Below, piece by piece: positions 36,661-49,730 of a stretch of 64,000 bases of DNA. The stretch covers positions 1-64,000 of the forward strand of contig WHVD01000100.1 of NCBI GenBank assembly GCA_015178975.1. Direction: 5' to 3'. The notes beneath the pieces were generated by a model. It worked only from the letters and a program-made list of their open reading frames with translations. It was not told where the DNA came from and did not search any database. Position numbers and translations under genes: made by a program. The first letter of the stretch is position 1, and each line of letters starts with the position of its first letter. This stretch comes from Hysterangium stoloniferum (Eukaryota > Basidiomycota > Agaricomycetes > Hysterangiales > Hysterangiaceae).

Positions 36661-37352
36661 ATAAACCCTTCCTGGGCGAATTTTCCATGGTCAGCTGGGT
36701 TGCTTATGGATATTAACTTAGACCAAAAGTGGAATATGTCTATACCCTTTGTTAAAGGATTTTTAATACATGTACTCGTTGACTCCATTTGGATAATATA
36801 GTTTTGTTGTTTGATTGTTGTAGGGGCGCAATCTTGCATGAATAGTGAAACTAGTGTTCACATACAATAAAATTCATCTGAACAATCAAAATTCTGGGGA
36901 AATGTAACGAGCTAATTAATCAGCAAGTCGTAGGGGTGTATCACGTGAGTGGAGCCACGTCAGATTCCACTAAGCGCCAGAAATGCTTACTTAATATACT
37001 TTTTACAACGGCCTCCTATTAGATAAACCGTGTTGAGTAACTCGAGCTTGAGGTTAGATCTGAACTCACAAGCTTGTGCTACTCTCGAAATTGCGGGACG
37101 GGTCCCCATCCTCGAGCTCAACTTGAGTTAGGCTAAATGATTTTGCTTCTCAAAATAATCCTGCATCGTAAAATGTTGGTATATATGTACCCAGAAACTA
37201 ATCCCAACCCATCGTGGCTATCAACTGTAAATAGACATGAATGGAGTTAATTAACTGCTCACGGCTTATGTAGATTATGTTATATCTATATATCTAATCT
37301 ATATTCAGCATGGTTTAAAATTACAGCTATCGCATTTGTTACACAGAAATAA
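36661..37352. other. Intergenic, convergent 3' ends
   Basis: Lies between the ends of DGK1 (plus) and the copper ATPase (minus). An imperfect CTCGAG-centred inverted repeat (about 37035-37060 with 37110-37135) is the only structure noted. Confidence 0.5.
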
Positions 37353-40300
37353 TCAAGCTTCACTTCTCTCGTTCCGAGTCCAACTTCGAACTATATCCGG
37401 CTCCTTATATGTCCATCTCAAGGCCAACGAGTTGACAACCACAGATATAGACGATAGTGCCATGGCTGCAGATGCCCAAACGGGCGGGAGGGTTATTCTC
37501 TTTCCCGAAATTCCATAAAAGGCCCCGCCTGCTAGAGGTATCAAGGCAACATTGTAGAGACTTGCCCAGACGAAGTTACTGATAATTCTCCGCCGAGTGA
37601 TCCGGGCGAGATGGTAAATTGTGAGAATGGAGAGAAGGTCTGAACGGAGCAGCGTGAACGAAGCTGTAGAGAGGGCGAGTGAGGAGCCGCTCCCCATCGC
37701 AAGGCCGATATCTGCCTGAGACAGCGCCGGTGCGTCATTAATACCGTCACCGACGAACGCGACGGTTTTCCGTTCGCGGACAGAGGAGGTAGGCGATTTG
37801 GGTAGCGAGATATCCTCTCCGTTCTGCAGCCTCTCCACCCAAGACTGCTTATCGGCCGGTAATGCACCTGCAATGACATGCGTGCTTTCGATGCCGACAC
37901 TCTGGGCTATAGTCTTCGCAGTGAGTTCATTATCGCCCGAAATCATCCATACATCGATATTGAGTTTCCGCAGCTCCGTGATTAAAGTGGAGGCTTCGGC
38001 GCGTGGGGGGTCATGAACCCCGAGTAGAGCCAAAATAGTATGGTGCTCGGCCTTGATGGGTAAGTTGAACGAGGAACCAGAAAGCAGTTTCACCGAAAGT
38101 AAAACAACGCTCTTGCCCCCAATTTGCCATGACCGGAGGTCTCTCGATGATTGTTCTGCGAGGATCGGAGAGGTGTACTCTGCATGGACATCTTGCATAA
38201 GGTTTTCATTCCCGATGCATACCTCTAAATCTGTTGCTGCCGCGGAAATTCTGAGAGTAGCGAGAAGTCCACGTCCGGGGATTTCTTCCGAAGATACGAG
38301 CTCGACGTTGGTGGCTTCACTTTGATCTGTGTCCAATTGTAGTTGTGAACCGCACCATTCTCGTATACCAACTGCCACGGGGTGAGTCGATGCGAATTCG
38401 GCAGATCGGAGAAGCGATAAAACCAAGGCGCGGGCTGGAGAATGAGAAGGGGTTGATGTGATTTGGGACGATGAGTTAGAAACTGCGGGGAGAGATCCCG
38501 GAAGGGTGGCCATTTGTAGCGTTTCATCATCGATTCCCGAGGAATTTGGAATTAGCAGTCGACTATCTGCAACAGTGAATTTTCCCCGAGTTATTGTCCC
38601 TGTCTTGTCCATTACGAGGGTGTTCAGGTTACTCAGAGCGAAAAAGGCTCCGCCACCCCCATTCGATACGATTCCATGTTGCGCGCCCAGACCAATACCA
38701 ACCATTTGAGCAGTGGGAGCGGCAAGGCCAATTCCTAGTAAGTAAAAGAACGCTTAAGATGGAGTTTTGGCATGGTAAAATCACTTACCACATGGACACG
38801 CAACTACCAGAACAGCTACTGCAAATTGAACTGCAAATAACACTCGGCCCCCCGCAGTCATTTCTGTTTCCATGGTCCTTAAAGATGTTGGTATTCCCCT
38901 AAAACACCAAGCCACGAAAACAACGCAGGCGACCCCTACAAGGGCGGGGACAAACCATGACGTTATGCTTTCCGCAATCCTTTCCACGCCGCCGCCTCGT
39001 CCCTTTCCGCCATCGCTCCCCAACGCCATGTTGAGTATTCCGTCAACAACCCGGTCACCCTCGAGGCACTCAACTTTGGCAAGAACAGCGCTGTTTCCAG
39101 CGTTAACTGTTCCAGCATAGATGGGGTCACCTTCGAATTTGGGCACGGGGGAATGTTCGCCAGTTAGACTCGCTTGGATGAAGTGTGTGAGGGGACGAGA
39201 AGTATCTACCGAAAAGGTCAATTTTGATGATGACGATGGCGGCTGCGCGATGAGAGTGCAATCTAATGGCGGAGATGATCCGGGTGGAATTAAAATTATA
39301 TCAGACATTTCGAACAGAGGTGTAGAGATATAGCTTGGAGTTGTCGCCTTTAGTGGATCATTGGAAGACTCGGACGTAACAGGGGAAGCGCTAGACATCA
39401 GTAAGCCCCCTTCGGGGACAGAACCTGAGAGGGCGGTCAAGACACTCGTTGTGCGCTGCTTTGTGAGGTGATCTAGATGGCGACCAAGGAGGATAAATAG
39501 CTGTTCAGGAATTTAATATATTTGGTGCTAATATGATTAGAAGAAATGATCGTACCATCAAGAATACCGAGCTATCAAACCACCCCATACCTCCCACTCC
39601 TGATTCCCCCATGCCTTTACCACTAACATCCAGGCCAAGGATAACCAAGCTAGTCACATATCCGGTCGATGTACCCAGAGCGATGAGGGTATCCATACTT
39701 CCCCATCTGATCAGTCTATTCACCCAAGACGTCGAAGAGGAGCGCCATACACTCCATATGCTCGCCGCCGCGCCCATGTAAAAGTACGCGCCTATTCCAA
39801 GCTGTATCGGTGTGGCCAAACCGCACAAAATAATCGTCGCGAGCGTAGCATCGCCCCACACTGGTTTTTCTAAAGACATCCTGAAGGAATTGGTCGCTGG
39901 CAAAAGGGACATGCCGACGACCGCGACCACGAATGTGGGTATTGCGAAAACTAGTGTGATCAAGAATAGACGAAGGATATAATTGGATGCTTTTTGACTT
40001 GTGGAAGAAAGGGAACGCGGAGGGAGTGGTGTAAATGTCACGGAAGGATGGGAATGCTTGAGTAAGTCGAGAATAGTTCGAAGAGTTTGCATGGGTGGTC
40101 GGGGCACGTATGTTAGGGTGAATATCGCAGGGGAAGAATACAGAGAAAAGGAATACGATATATGGAAAGGAAGGGAGGAAAGCGTAACTCGGAGTGCAGA
40201 TCTGCCAGAGAAACATTAAATACAACAGAAATATAGAAGCGACGATGGACGTACTCTTCAATTTTACCCTCAGTGCTAATTGTGACCTTCCGTGTACTTG

Positions 40301-41175
40301 CCTTTGGCTTTCCTTTACTGTGTTGTGGTATGGTTTCCACAATCGAACAGTCAAAACCAGCATTTTCAATTTCATCCCTGACGCGGTCAACGTCTCCGCG
40401 GCTTCGAACAATGGCGCTGCCTGAATTTCCTATTAAGTTGATTCTTGTGTTAGTGACACCGGGTACACTTTCCATAGCACGAGTGACAGCAGAGACGCAT
40501 GCAGTGCAAGTCATCCCTCCAATTGAAAAAATTCCTTCATATGATTGCAGAGGTTTTGATGATACCAATGTTGCGTCATATCCAGAGTCTTTTATTAACT
40601 GAAGGATCGTGGCTACGGATACAGTAGTGCGATCATGTTGGATGATGGCGGCAGGGGGGATTACTGTGATATGGCTCGATTGAATGCCAGGCCGGGGTTG
40701 GAAGAGATTGCTCAGTGTCGACGTACAGGCACTTATAATTATTAAATAAGCACGACATTAACAGCAACGGGGTTCACCGAGCTACGTACCTGCATACCGA
40801 GCCTTCCAGAGTAAATATCGATTCCAGAATCTCTTGACCGTCGTCTTCAATTGATTTATTCTCCAAGGATATATCGTCACGGCAGGCGGCACATATTTCT
40901 TTATGTCGAGCCTCGTTTCCGGAGCGAGCAGTGGTGTACGTAACAGAAGCCAAAAAGGAACGGAGCGTCCGGGTCGGGAGTGTGGATGTGACATTGAAAC
41001 CACGTCTCTCGAGTTCTTTCACAACGGCGGTGATATCGGGAAAATCAAACGAAACGGTTTGATCAATAAAAGAAACATCGAGGCCACTGTTGGCATTCAG
41101 CATGCTGAAGCATGCCTGAATGTCGGCGACACACGACTGACAATGGAGGTTGTCGATGTGGAGAACAGTACGCAT
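37353..41175 (-). CDS. CCC2: Copper-transporting P1B-type ATPase (1200 aa)
   Basis: Five exons (40790-41175, 40255-40731, 39556-40201, 38789-39500, 37353-38734) sum to 1201 codons; start ATG at 41175. The N-terminus has three heavy-metal-associated units with CxxC: LHCQSC, VCSAC (split by an intron) and MTCTAC. Then come membrane helices, the actuator motif TGEHSPVPK, the ion-path motif CPCG in the sixth helix, the phosphorylation site DKTGT, the nucleotide-domain STHPVAVG (usually SEHP), SGDN, and the hinge GDGINDAPALSQADIGLAMG. The family pumps Cu(I) into the Golgi lumen for multicopper oxidases, fed by the Atx1 chaperone. The STHP and SGDN spellings are mild variants. The gene is intact. 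Confidence 0.95.
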
Positions 41176-41250
41176 CGGATAAGATATGAGCACACACGAT
41201 GAGAGAAACGCGGGGCATACTTCGGCGATAGTGCTAAACTTTATACAGTC

Positions 41251-41735
41251 ATTGTGAGGCAATAATGCCGTTGCGCACAAATGCCTCAAAGTATTAGTAA
41301 TATTGTGTAGTTCCGCCGGGTCCTAAATTGAGATGATCTTACAGGACCATGAGCTGGATTTCCGATCTCAGAATATTCACTGAAAATCCATGGAAAATGG
41401 ATGGGAAAAATATGATGTCTTCTATGGGCGCTAAGGAAAAAATATAATATTTTCGAGGTATCTTCAGCAGAGTTCCTAAACCAAAAATTCGCTAGGTCTC
41501 TTACCGTCATTGCAAGGCAATTATTCGGCGCACAAATGCCTCAAAGTATTAGTAATCTTGTGTGGCATTGTTGGGTACCCTTCAGATTTGAGGCCATTTT
41601 ACAAACACTAAGGGTTGAGCTTTTGATCTCGAAATGTTCATTGAAACCCAATGGAAAAAAAAAAGTATGTCGCTTCGAAGACGTCATGTTTTTACAGGTA
41701 CTGATATGGAAGCATAAAATTTTCGAAACCTGGCA
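41251..41735. repeat. Diverged tandem duplication, about 250-bp unit
   Basis: 41251-41465 and 41509-41735 align with many differences. The best block is GCGCACAAATGCCTCAAAGT (41269 and 41529 regions). Both units then run through a CACTGAAAATCCATGGAAAA-type stretch and a TTTTCGA block. The first unit overlaps the upstream region of the copper ATPase. Confidence 0.6.
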
Positions 41736-41799
41736 TCGAAAATCCAGCCCATCGTCGTTATATCGATGAATGAAATTTCAGAAGTGAATCGTTATTTGT

Positions 41800-42120
41800 A
41801 GACACTCACCTCTGCTTCTTACTCCTCTTACTTATAATGATTATGCACTTGATGTCATCTGAGCAGTCGATCTGCTAGGGCCACGCTTCGGAGAAGTTTC
41901 AAGTATTATCAGTGTGACGTGCAGAAGATTGGTTCCTTATCTTCGGGATTTAGCCAATACACATAAAAAGTCGCACTTCTGCTTCTCGCTCGTAACTTTG
42001 GATAATTATGTCATCTGAGTAATCGATTAGTTAGTGACAATTGCTCCAGAGGTGCTGGAGTTTTTTATTGTTAGATGCAAGATCAATGTAAAACAGCGAA
42101 TATTCGTAAAAAGATTGATT
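41800..42120. repeat. Second diverged tandem duplication
   Basis: Two units of roughly 155 bp (about 41805-41955 and 41965-42115) share CACTTCTGCTTCT-like starts, a TAATTATG..ATGTCATCTGAG block with a following TCGAT, and a GATTGGTTCCTTATC/GATTGATTTCCTACC end. No coding content was recognised. Confidence 0.5.
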
Positions 42121-43524
42121 TCCTACCCTCAAAAATCAGCCAGCACACAATAAGCTGGATGACTTAGCATTTGGTTTAGAATGCCATAATGACGCAATCG
42201 GATTCCACCGTACTAGTCAAAATTTTTGCTTTTCGATGGACTTGCAATTAGAATCGACCACTAATAATACAGTCTCAAAATTTAACTCGCACTCGACGGC
42301 GAGATATCGCCACACGAGTAGTATTGGGCTTCGAGGGAGATTTCGATCTCCGCCATCGGCACCCGAAACGAAGCCAAGAACGGGAATTTCGAACCGCGGT
42401 GTCCGGCCGGGAGTTATAAAAAAAACGAGGTTTTCAGCTACCGTTTAAGCAATATTATTTACTCATTAACCTGGAAGATTTTGCTGACATGATGTGCACG
42501 TGACCAAAAATACCACATATGGAAATACATATATAGAAGGGGGAGGAGGAGTGCTCCAGCTGGCTGAAAGGCAGAACCTGAGTGGTTAGTTGTCATGAAC
42601 CGGGTTGTCATTGTTGGCATTCTAGATTGAACTTATTGCCACGCTGCTAGGAACCCACATGCCTTGAAAACAAATCCATGACAACCATCAAGGGGGTGGC
42701 GAAACGGAAAATCAGATGTTGACTTTTACGGTTCACAGCACGTTTGGCTCAAGTTGGGTACACGGAAACTCGTTGCAAACGCGTAAAGAATGTAGTACAA
42801 ATAGTTAGAGTATATACCTAACTACCGCTAATACCATAGCCCGTTACCCGTCCATTGCGTGTGACATTGTGTTCGCAATCTCAAAAATGCAATATTAGAG
42901 AGTATTTGCAACTAATGTCCACTTGGATATTTTTCTGCTTAAACAGAAGCTGACAGCCAAATTTGAGCTTGAGTTTTTTTTTCAGCATCCGGCCTCCACC
43001 ATACCCGCGGTTCTGGTAAGACTTAAAATTATCTGAATTAACATTATTGTATTTGCTGTAAGGTAGCTAAATTTTAAGTAGGTATAATCTTTCCTCCTCG
43101 GACATTTAATATACTTATTTCAATATTTTTTCTTTAATTTTTCTATATTTTCTTTGATATATCTTGACTGAGATATTCTTCGAATATCTGACCCTATAGT
43201 TAGTTTGAAGCACCATGTATACTTGTGGTGTACTAGGTGAGACTTTTTACCCCTTAACCCTGACATGCCAGACTAATGCAAGTCGAGGTTTAGATCATCT
43301 CAGCTGCTCAGGGCAGCTTTAATGTGTGGTACCACTTTAACATGTCTTTACTTTGAACTTTTGCAGTCAAAGCCCTAAATACTCAAAATTTCCTTGCTCA
43401 TTAATTGAAAACTCTCTTCATGCATCTCTTAAGAATTCTCAACCTCAAGTGAATTTTTCTCTATTCTCAGGATGTGACCTACTAGGATAGAGTTATTAAA
43501 GTTGATTCCCTAGACTACTCTGTT
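42121..43524. other. Intergenic, AT-rich; no supported gene
   Basis: The only notable frame (70 codons, 42236-42448, plus) shows no motif. A patch around 43230-43500 resembles LTR or transposon DNA in composition, but no ends were found. Confidence 0.5.
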
Positions 43525-44441
43525 AAATTTGATGATGAAACACACCTTTTTATAGGGGGAGTCCACCAATTATTGCAACTTTTCATATGAAGATGCTAAT
43601 TGTGGACCATGCATTTGGAGGCTAATGTGTGTCAGAACCACTATACACCTCCCAGAGCACCAAACCTATATTGTCAGGAGGTGCTACACTAACTGACTGT
43701 GAAGAGTCGATAGATTCTGACCACTCAATATATGAAGAATAGTGTTTATTCAATTACTATTAGAAAGTATTGACCATTCAGTACAATACTATAGGTTACT
43801 AGACTGATAGTACTAGTATAGGGATGCACTACACGTCACAAGAGCAACGGTACAGTTGCTCGTGACGACTAGAACAAGAGAGTAAAAGAGTTAACCTTTA
43901 CGGTACAACTAGTAGCTAGAAATAAGATAGATAATCAGTGAAAGACTGAATGTCTAGGGAGGAGAGAGAGCAGCGCGAGTCGACTACAGTGTCGACGAGT
44001 GCAGAGTCTTGAGAGTGGAACTCAACCTTCACGGTTTGAGTCCAAATTCTATTAATATGTTAGAAGACACTACCTCTATGGGTAGCTGAGTTATTACCCT
44101 TGACACCTCTCGCTATTCGATGTCTGAGTCGTTATGAGGTGGTGTCTGCTGGGTAAAAAGTGTCTTGTCATTTGATGCCAAGAGCACCCATAGATATACA
44201 CAAGGCTTCGAACTAAGAAATAAAGGTATGCTCGAAAGATATAGAGAATTAGAGAAAAGGAATAGAAAACTAAATAATAAAGTACTATAATATGTCTATT
44301 ATTCCACAGTCTAATCATGATATATGCATACCCTTCACACTGACACAAGATATTGAGACACAAGTACTTTCATTACAAGCTTATTAAACCCTTGTAGATT
44401 GTGTATTGCAATAGAGTCAACTCATACTATTTTTAATATAC
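43525..44441. repeat. Older dispersed repeat split by a solo LTR
   Basis: 43525-43697 continued by 44340-44441 matches 5705-5985. The insertion point lies inside a CTGAC that is duplicated on both sides of the LTR. Removing the LTR and one CTGAC makes the two copies collinear. Confidence 0.85.
43698..44339. mobile_element. Solo LTR, TGTGAAGAG family, 642 bp
   Basis: Starts TGTGAAGAGT, ends ACCCTTCACA, with short inverted ends. A perfect 5-bp target duplication CTGAC (43693-43697 and 44340-44344) flanks it. No internal coding region follows, so it is a solo LTR left by recombination. Shorter relatives lie at 63595-63942, 46560-47197 and 53616-54140. Confidence 0.92.
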
Positions 44442-45389
44442 TCTTCTGTGAATACTTTACCTCACAACTCTTAGTAATTTGGCCTTCCAGTCAACTTAAC
44501 TGAGTGTTGATCTCCTCCTCTATTGTACTATTGTCACAAACCTACACGCTCAAATTCTGATAATATTCAATTCAACTTTCCTTCAACTATCTTTCGAGAT
44601 TCTTCAACTAGTCTCAGTCTGACATCAATGATAATTTCATTCTGATATCATATTATCATCATAAGTAAATGATACATATAGTATAAAAGGCAATGATAGG
44701 AGTGAGGGAAGTCAGTCAGAAAACCTTAATCTGTATTATTACTATTATATTATTAATTCAACTTCTATCTGAGATTTCTTCAACATATGTAATTACTGGT
44801 GTGCTTCTGTGTCCTATCTTTGCCTCACACTTTATCAACAGGATGAATTTACATATATTTCATTGAACAAGTGTGAGGTATCAGTATTACCTCATAAAGT
44901 TCTCTTAATTTTCTTGGAATTAATTAGTATTTTTTCGAATTTATTGTATTTTTATTATATTTTTATTGTGAAATTTAAGGCCTAGTTCCTTTTAACTTTG
45001 CATAATAATAGCATATATGAGCTCATATAATACTATTATATCTTAATTAATTTATTATAATTTTTAACTAATTATTAACCTAGTTATTGCTTCCCAGCAC
45101 ATTGCCTTGTTGCTATGTGCACAGTTTTGGTGTCATGTGATGTATTACTTAAGCCAACCTTCAAGTCACTGGCATTTACTTCTGTCCCAGATCTTGGCCT
45201 CTGAACCTCCGAGTTCAGGATTAGATTGAAGCCCTTGTCTCAGACTGGGAAGTCATAGGATCAAAAAGGGGTAATAAATAGTTAAATATGGAGGATAACC
45301 CAAAACTTTAAAAGTTATTTATCCACTAAAGTATCTATATTTATATTGTTTGTTGTAAAATTAATATTTAATCAAATTCAGTCTATCAG
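44442..45389. other. AT-rich, transposon-derived-looking DNA
   Basis: No gene. A TATAAAAGGC box near 44687 followed by CT-rich sequence suggests remains of an LTR promoter. Runs of T around 44890-45060 are long. Boundaries were not determined. Confidence 0.4.
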
Positions 45390-46226
45390 TGTTACGACCA
45401 GAATTCCCACCGGACTCCAGGCACTAACTTATACACACCCATGCCCTATACGCACCAATTGTCAGTTTACTGGAATTCCCACTGGACTTTGTACATCAGA
45501 CTTGTCCACGTTCAACTTCATTACATCATGTATCAGTCACTGGAATACCCGCCAGACTCCGTCCCTGTCTATGTCCGACCTCGTCCCAGACATCAGTCAC
45601 CAGACCCCGCTCAGAAAACCCATCATCCCTCTAACTGAGCCCCGTTCCCATTTTAGTCCAATGACCTGTCACAATTCGGACTCTGCTCCCACTCTGTTTC
45701 CCATTATGGTTTATGACCTGTCATGATTCAAACTCCGCTCCGTCCTGTTCCATTCCTAACACCAAATTTGGTGTTTACTTATCTTGTTTTATGTTTTGCT
45801 AGTTTCATTTTCATTATTACTGGATTTGGTATGTTATTCATTCCACAGTCTATATAGTCTGGCAGATGTTGTACATACAATCCAGTCAGAAAATCAGCTT
45901 AGATTCTCCCCAGTAATCTAGTACATTTTCTGCTCTAAACTCCTCTTTGAATTACACCGCTCTCGCTAGTCGGAGCCCATGGGCTCCAACACATCTATCT
46001 CTCAACCTCCAACTTATCTTTCTCGATTCCCTGACCTCTCGACCCACAACCTCTGACCTACGACCCCTTGACCCATGAACTCCGCCCAGACTCCCCAGGA
46101 TTCCCATCTGCCCATTTAAAATTGGACAACACAATCTCACGGGGGCACAGCCTATAAGCTGAAGCCAAGTCCTACCAGATTTCCTGCAGGTTTCTCCAGA
46201 AACCCGCCATGTACGTACCCTTAACA
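45390..46226 (+). mobile_element. 5' LTR of the Ty3/gypsy element, 837 bp
   Basis: Starts TGTTACGACC and ends CCCTTAACA. It is followed after 34 bp by the gag start codon at 46261, so it is the upstream LTR of the dead gypsy element. A related LTR stands alone at 54316-55530. No matching target duplication was found on its left (ATCAG), as expected if the 3' end of the element is lost. Confidence 0.88.
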
Positions 46227-46559
46227 GTATTTTCTGACTAAGACTCGCCAATTGTTCAATATGCCACCAAGAAGAAAAGTGCATGCACAGGCATCATTAC
46301 CTGGACCATCGACTCTTCATTCCCCGTTAACTTTGTATACCAGCCAGACACTCGTGAACCAGCTGGAAGCCATGGAAGAAGCTCATATCGAAGAAGTCCC
46401 AGAAAACCAGGACGAATCTGAGCACGAGGATGAGTCTGTGGCCCCTGACAAGGGCAAGGGTGTCGAAAATCCTCCATCTAATGATCAACCACCGCTTTCA
46501 GATCCCGCCTCTGAGTATTTAGCAATCATTTTAGAAAGGTTGATGAATCATATGCTCAG

Positions 46560-47197
46560 TGTGAAGAGTGGTGGAAGTTCTAACCATTCTATATACAAAG
46601 AATATTGACCGTTTAGGTAGGACACGAAGATGTATTGACTATCTAAGTCTAATACAGACTGAATGCATATTGACTGTTTAGTTCAATACGGTCGAGTGAA
46701 ATAACTATCTAAAGTAGAATAGAGAGCTAAAATTAATCAGGAGAATTGACTGTAAAGTACAATTCTGAATGACTGCTCAAGTGTAGAAGAGAATAACGAG
46801 AGAGTCAGATAACAGAGTAGCATGGATGTAGTCCATGTGGATTGAGATAAAGGTGGAGTTTTGACTAGTATAGTTCGAAACTCTGATTGCGTAGATAGTT
46901 AAAGCCCATCTGTGATGGTCAAGATGATACCCCAATCACAACTTACAGGACACTAACTGGTGTCTGGGTAAGTCATGGTTGTGGGGTAAAAAGTGTCTGA
47001 GTTCTAACTATGGGTGCTAAAATACATAAATAAGTCTGGTGTGTATGCGCCCACAAGTGTTGATGTACCGAATACATAGGTTGTTGAAACTAATTATGTG
47101 TATAATAAAATAGAGAGAAAGTAGAAATAATAATGGAAATATAATATGAGCTCATCCAGACTATATTTCCTCAGTATATTTTGCCGTACCTCTCACA
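46560..47197. mobile_element. Solo LTR in gag, TGTGAAGAG subfamily, 638 bp
   Basis: Starts TGTGAAGAGTGG, ends ACCTCTCACA. Flanks are CTCAG (46555-46559) and CTCGG (47198-47202), a target duplication with one later change. Gag coding resumes right after it, so the insertion postdates the gypsy element. It is a subfamily distinct from the LTR at 43698 but shares the ends and a GGGTAAAAAGTGTCT block. Confidence 0.88.
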
Positions 47198-49009
47198 CTC
47201 GGAGAAGGCAAAAAGAAAAATCTGGAACCTCCATGGTCAAAAGTCAATGCTCCAGAACCCTTCACGGGTTCCAACCCAAACAAACTCTCTACTTTCCTCA
47301 TGCAATGTCACTTCAATTTCTGCAATTGATCCACTGCATTCTCCATGGACTCCTGAAAAGTCAACTACACACTTTCATACTTGTCGGGATCTGCATTGAA
47401 ATGGTTCGAACTGGCTTTTAGTGGACTTTCTGAGGAAGAGCCGCTTTGGCTCAAAGATTGGGATACTTTTGTTGAGGAGCTTGAAACCAACTTTGGCCCA
47501 TATGACCTGACTGGAGAAGCCGAGAACAGTCTCACAAATCTTCATATGAAGGACATGCAGCACATCACAGACTATATCATCCAATTCAATAATCTTGCAG
47601 CTCATTGTCAGTGGGGCGATCCCACTCTCCACCACCAATTCTATGCCAGTCTGCCATCCCACCTTAAAGACGAAGTCTCGAAAGGAGAAGATGGCAAGCC
47701 AAAACTCTGTCCCGTATGTGCCTTAAAAGCTCAAAATGCGGATGCACATTATTGGGAACATCACACAGAAGTTGCCTGCAAGACCTCTGCAGACAAAGTG
47801 AACAAGTCCATGGCCAATAAAACCAACAACAACAACTCATCAACCAGCAACCAGAACTCCACGCAATCTGACAAGAAGAATGATAAACCGTCTTCAAACA
47901 ACAACAACAACAACAAAGGTCAACAGTCTGGCAAGCAAACCAGAAAACCTGACTTCACAGGCAAACTCGGACCCGATGGCAAATTGACCCCACAGGAAAG
48001 ACAACATCATATGGACAATAACCTCTGTCTCTTGTGCAGAAAACCCAGTCATTGAGTTCCAGAATGTCCACTGGCAAAAGCAAACTCTGCAAAGGGTTGA
48101 ACAGCCAAGGCCTCCATGGAAACTCCATCGAAGGACAAACCGGCTTCCGACTCAAAAAAAGAGTGGGCAACCCCATGGACTCCACATGGGTTGGGGGGGT
48201 TGCATTGCCTCTCCACACATTCAAGAGTTTACCCATCTCAACGCATCTGCTCTTTCGCATTCTGATTCATTTTTTATTAAACTTATGTCTAATATGATTC
48301 TGAAATTCATTTATTCAGCTCTTATAGATTCTGGCTTGACTCATTGTTTTTTAGATACAAGATTCACGCAAAAAAATCTGTTGTCAACTTATCTGATCAA
48401 TCCCGTCAGCCTCCACCTTTTCGATGGCACAAGTAATTTGGTTGTCACCCAAGCTTGTGATTTATCCATCTGTTTCCCATGTGGAACATCTCAGTTGGTC
48501 ACTTTCTATGTGACCCAGTTAGACTCAAGTTGCTTGGTGGTCCTAGGACACAACTGGCTTATCTGCTACAATCTGTTGATTTGACTGGATAGCTAACAGT
48601 ATAACGTTCTGGACACCCACGGCAGCTGAGGAAACTGTACCTGACATGGCCTCCATGGCACCCATGGCCTTCCCAGCACCTGCAGTCTCGAGGACTCCTG
48701 TGATCCCTATGGCACCCATGGCTTCCCCGGAACCCACGGCACCTTTATCTATTTCTCTGATTAATGCTGCAGCTTTTATTAGGGCTACAAAAATGGACGG
48801 GTCCCAGGCATTCACTATCAATTTAAAAATTGATGAAGCAACTGGCCATTTTTCAACCCCAGTATCTGAATCTGAGCAAGCCGCTGACCTAGAAGGCATC
48901 CTGGAGAAATATTATGACTTTGCTTTTTAGTAAGCAGAAAGCTAACCGGCTTCCACCCCACAGAGAGTACAACTTAAAAATCAATCTTGAAGAAGGCACC
49001 CAGCCACCC

Positions 49010-49730
49010 TGTTAAGAACTAGAAACTGACTAATGTCGGTGGCCGACAGGGACCGATCGGAAGGACTTGGCTTCAGCTTATGGGCTGCGCCCTCGCAAAT
49101 ATCCGCAGGATGTCCTTAAATTTCGGGCGGGCGAAGACTAGTCCTAGTGAGTACCTTTCGGCGTGATACCGATCGGAATCGAAGGACAAGTCAAGCGTCG
49201 GGCCAAGGGGTCGGGGCCGGGAGTGGCAAGCGCACGCGAAGGCGGATGGGGGAAGTCTTAGTATGAGACTGATACAGGTGTATGAGGGTATTCTGAGTCG
49301 ATATTCTGATTGTCCAGTAACTACAATTACAGCGGGTTCATATACAAGTAACAGGCGTCTGGAAAATACTAATGGGGAGAAGGGCGGAACACGGTATTAA
49401 CAATAAGCTTGACTAGGAACGGGAAGTTTATGATTAGTTCGGAGGCCGATGATAACCGAGAGCGGAATTACGATAAAAGGAAATGGTTCGAGGACTACAA
49501 ATATAGATAGACATATGCGAAACATAAGATTGAACGGATCAACATAATAAAGGGGACGTATCAAAAGTTTGACCAGACAATACGAGTTATTTGACGTGGG
49601 CGTAAATGGAGTTTGATCTTCGCGAAACATTCGTCAGCTTCGGGGCCGATGGCTTTCCGAGGGGACGACTTGAAACGTTGACAAATGGCGATAACCTCGG
49701 GGCCGATAGGGTTGCGACACGGTCGTAACA
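49010..49730 (-). mobile_element. Solo LTR in pol, reversed, 721 bp
   Basis: On the plus strand it starts TGTTAAGAAC and ends GGTCGTAACA. Read on the minus strand it starts TGTTACGACC, like the LTRs at 45390 and 54316, so it belongs to the same superfamily inserted backwards. A perfect target duplication CACCC (49005-49009 and 49731-49735) flanks it. The reading frame of pol is interrupted between the protease linker and reverse transcriptase. It is richer in G+C than its host. Confidence 0.9.
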
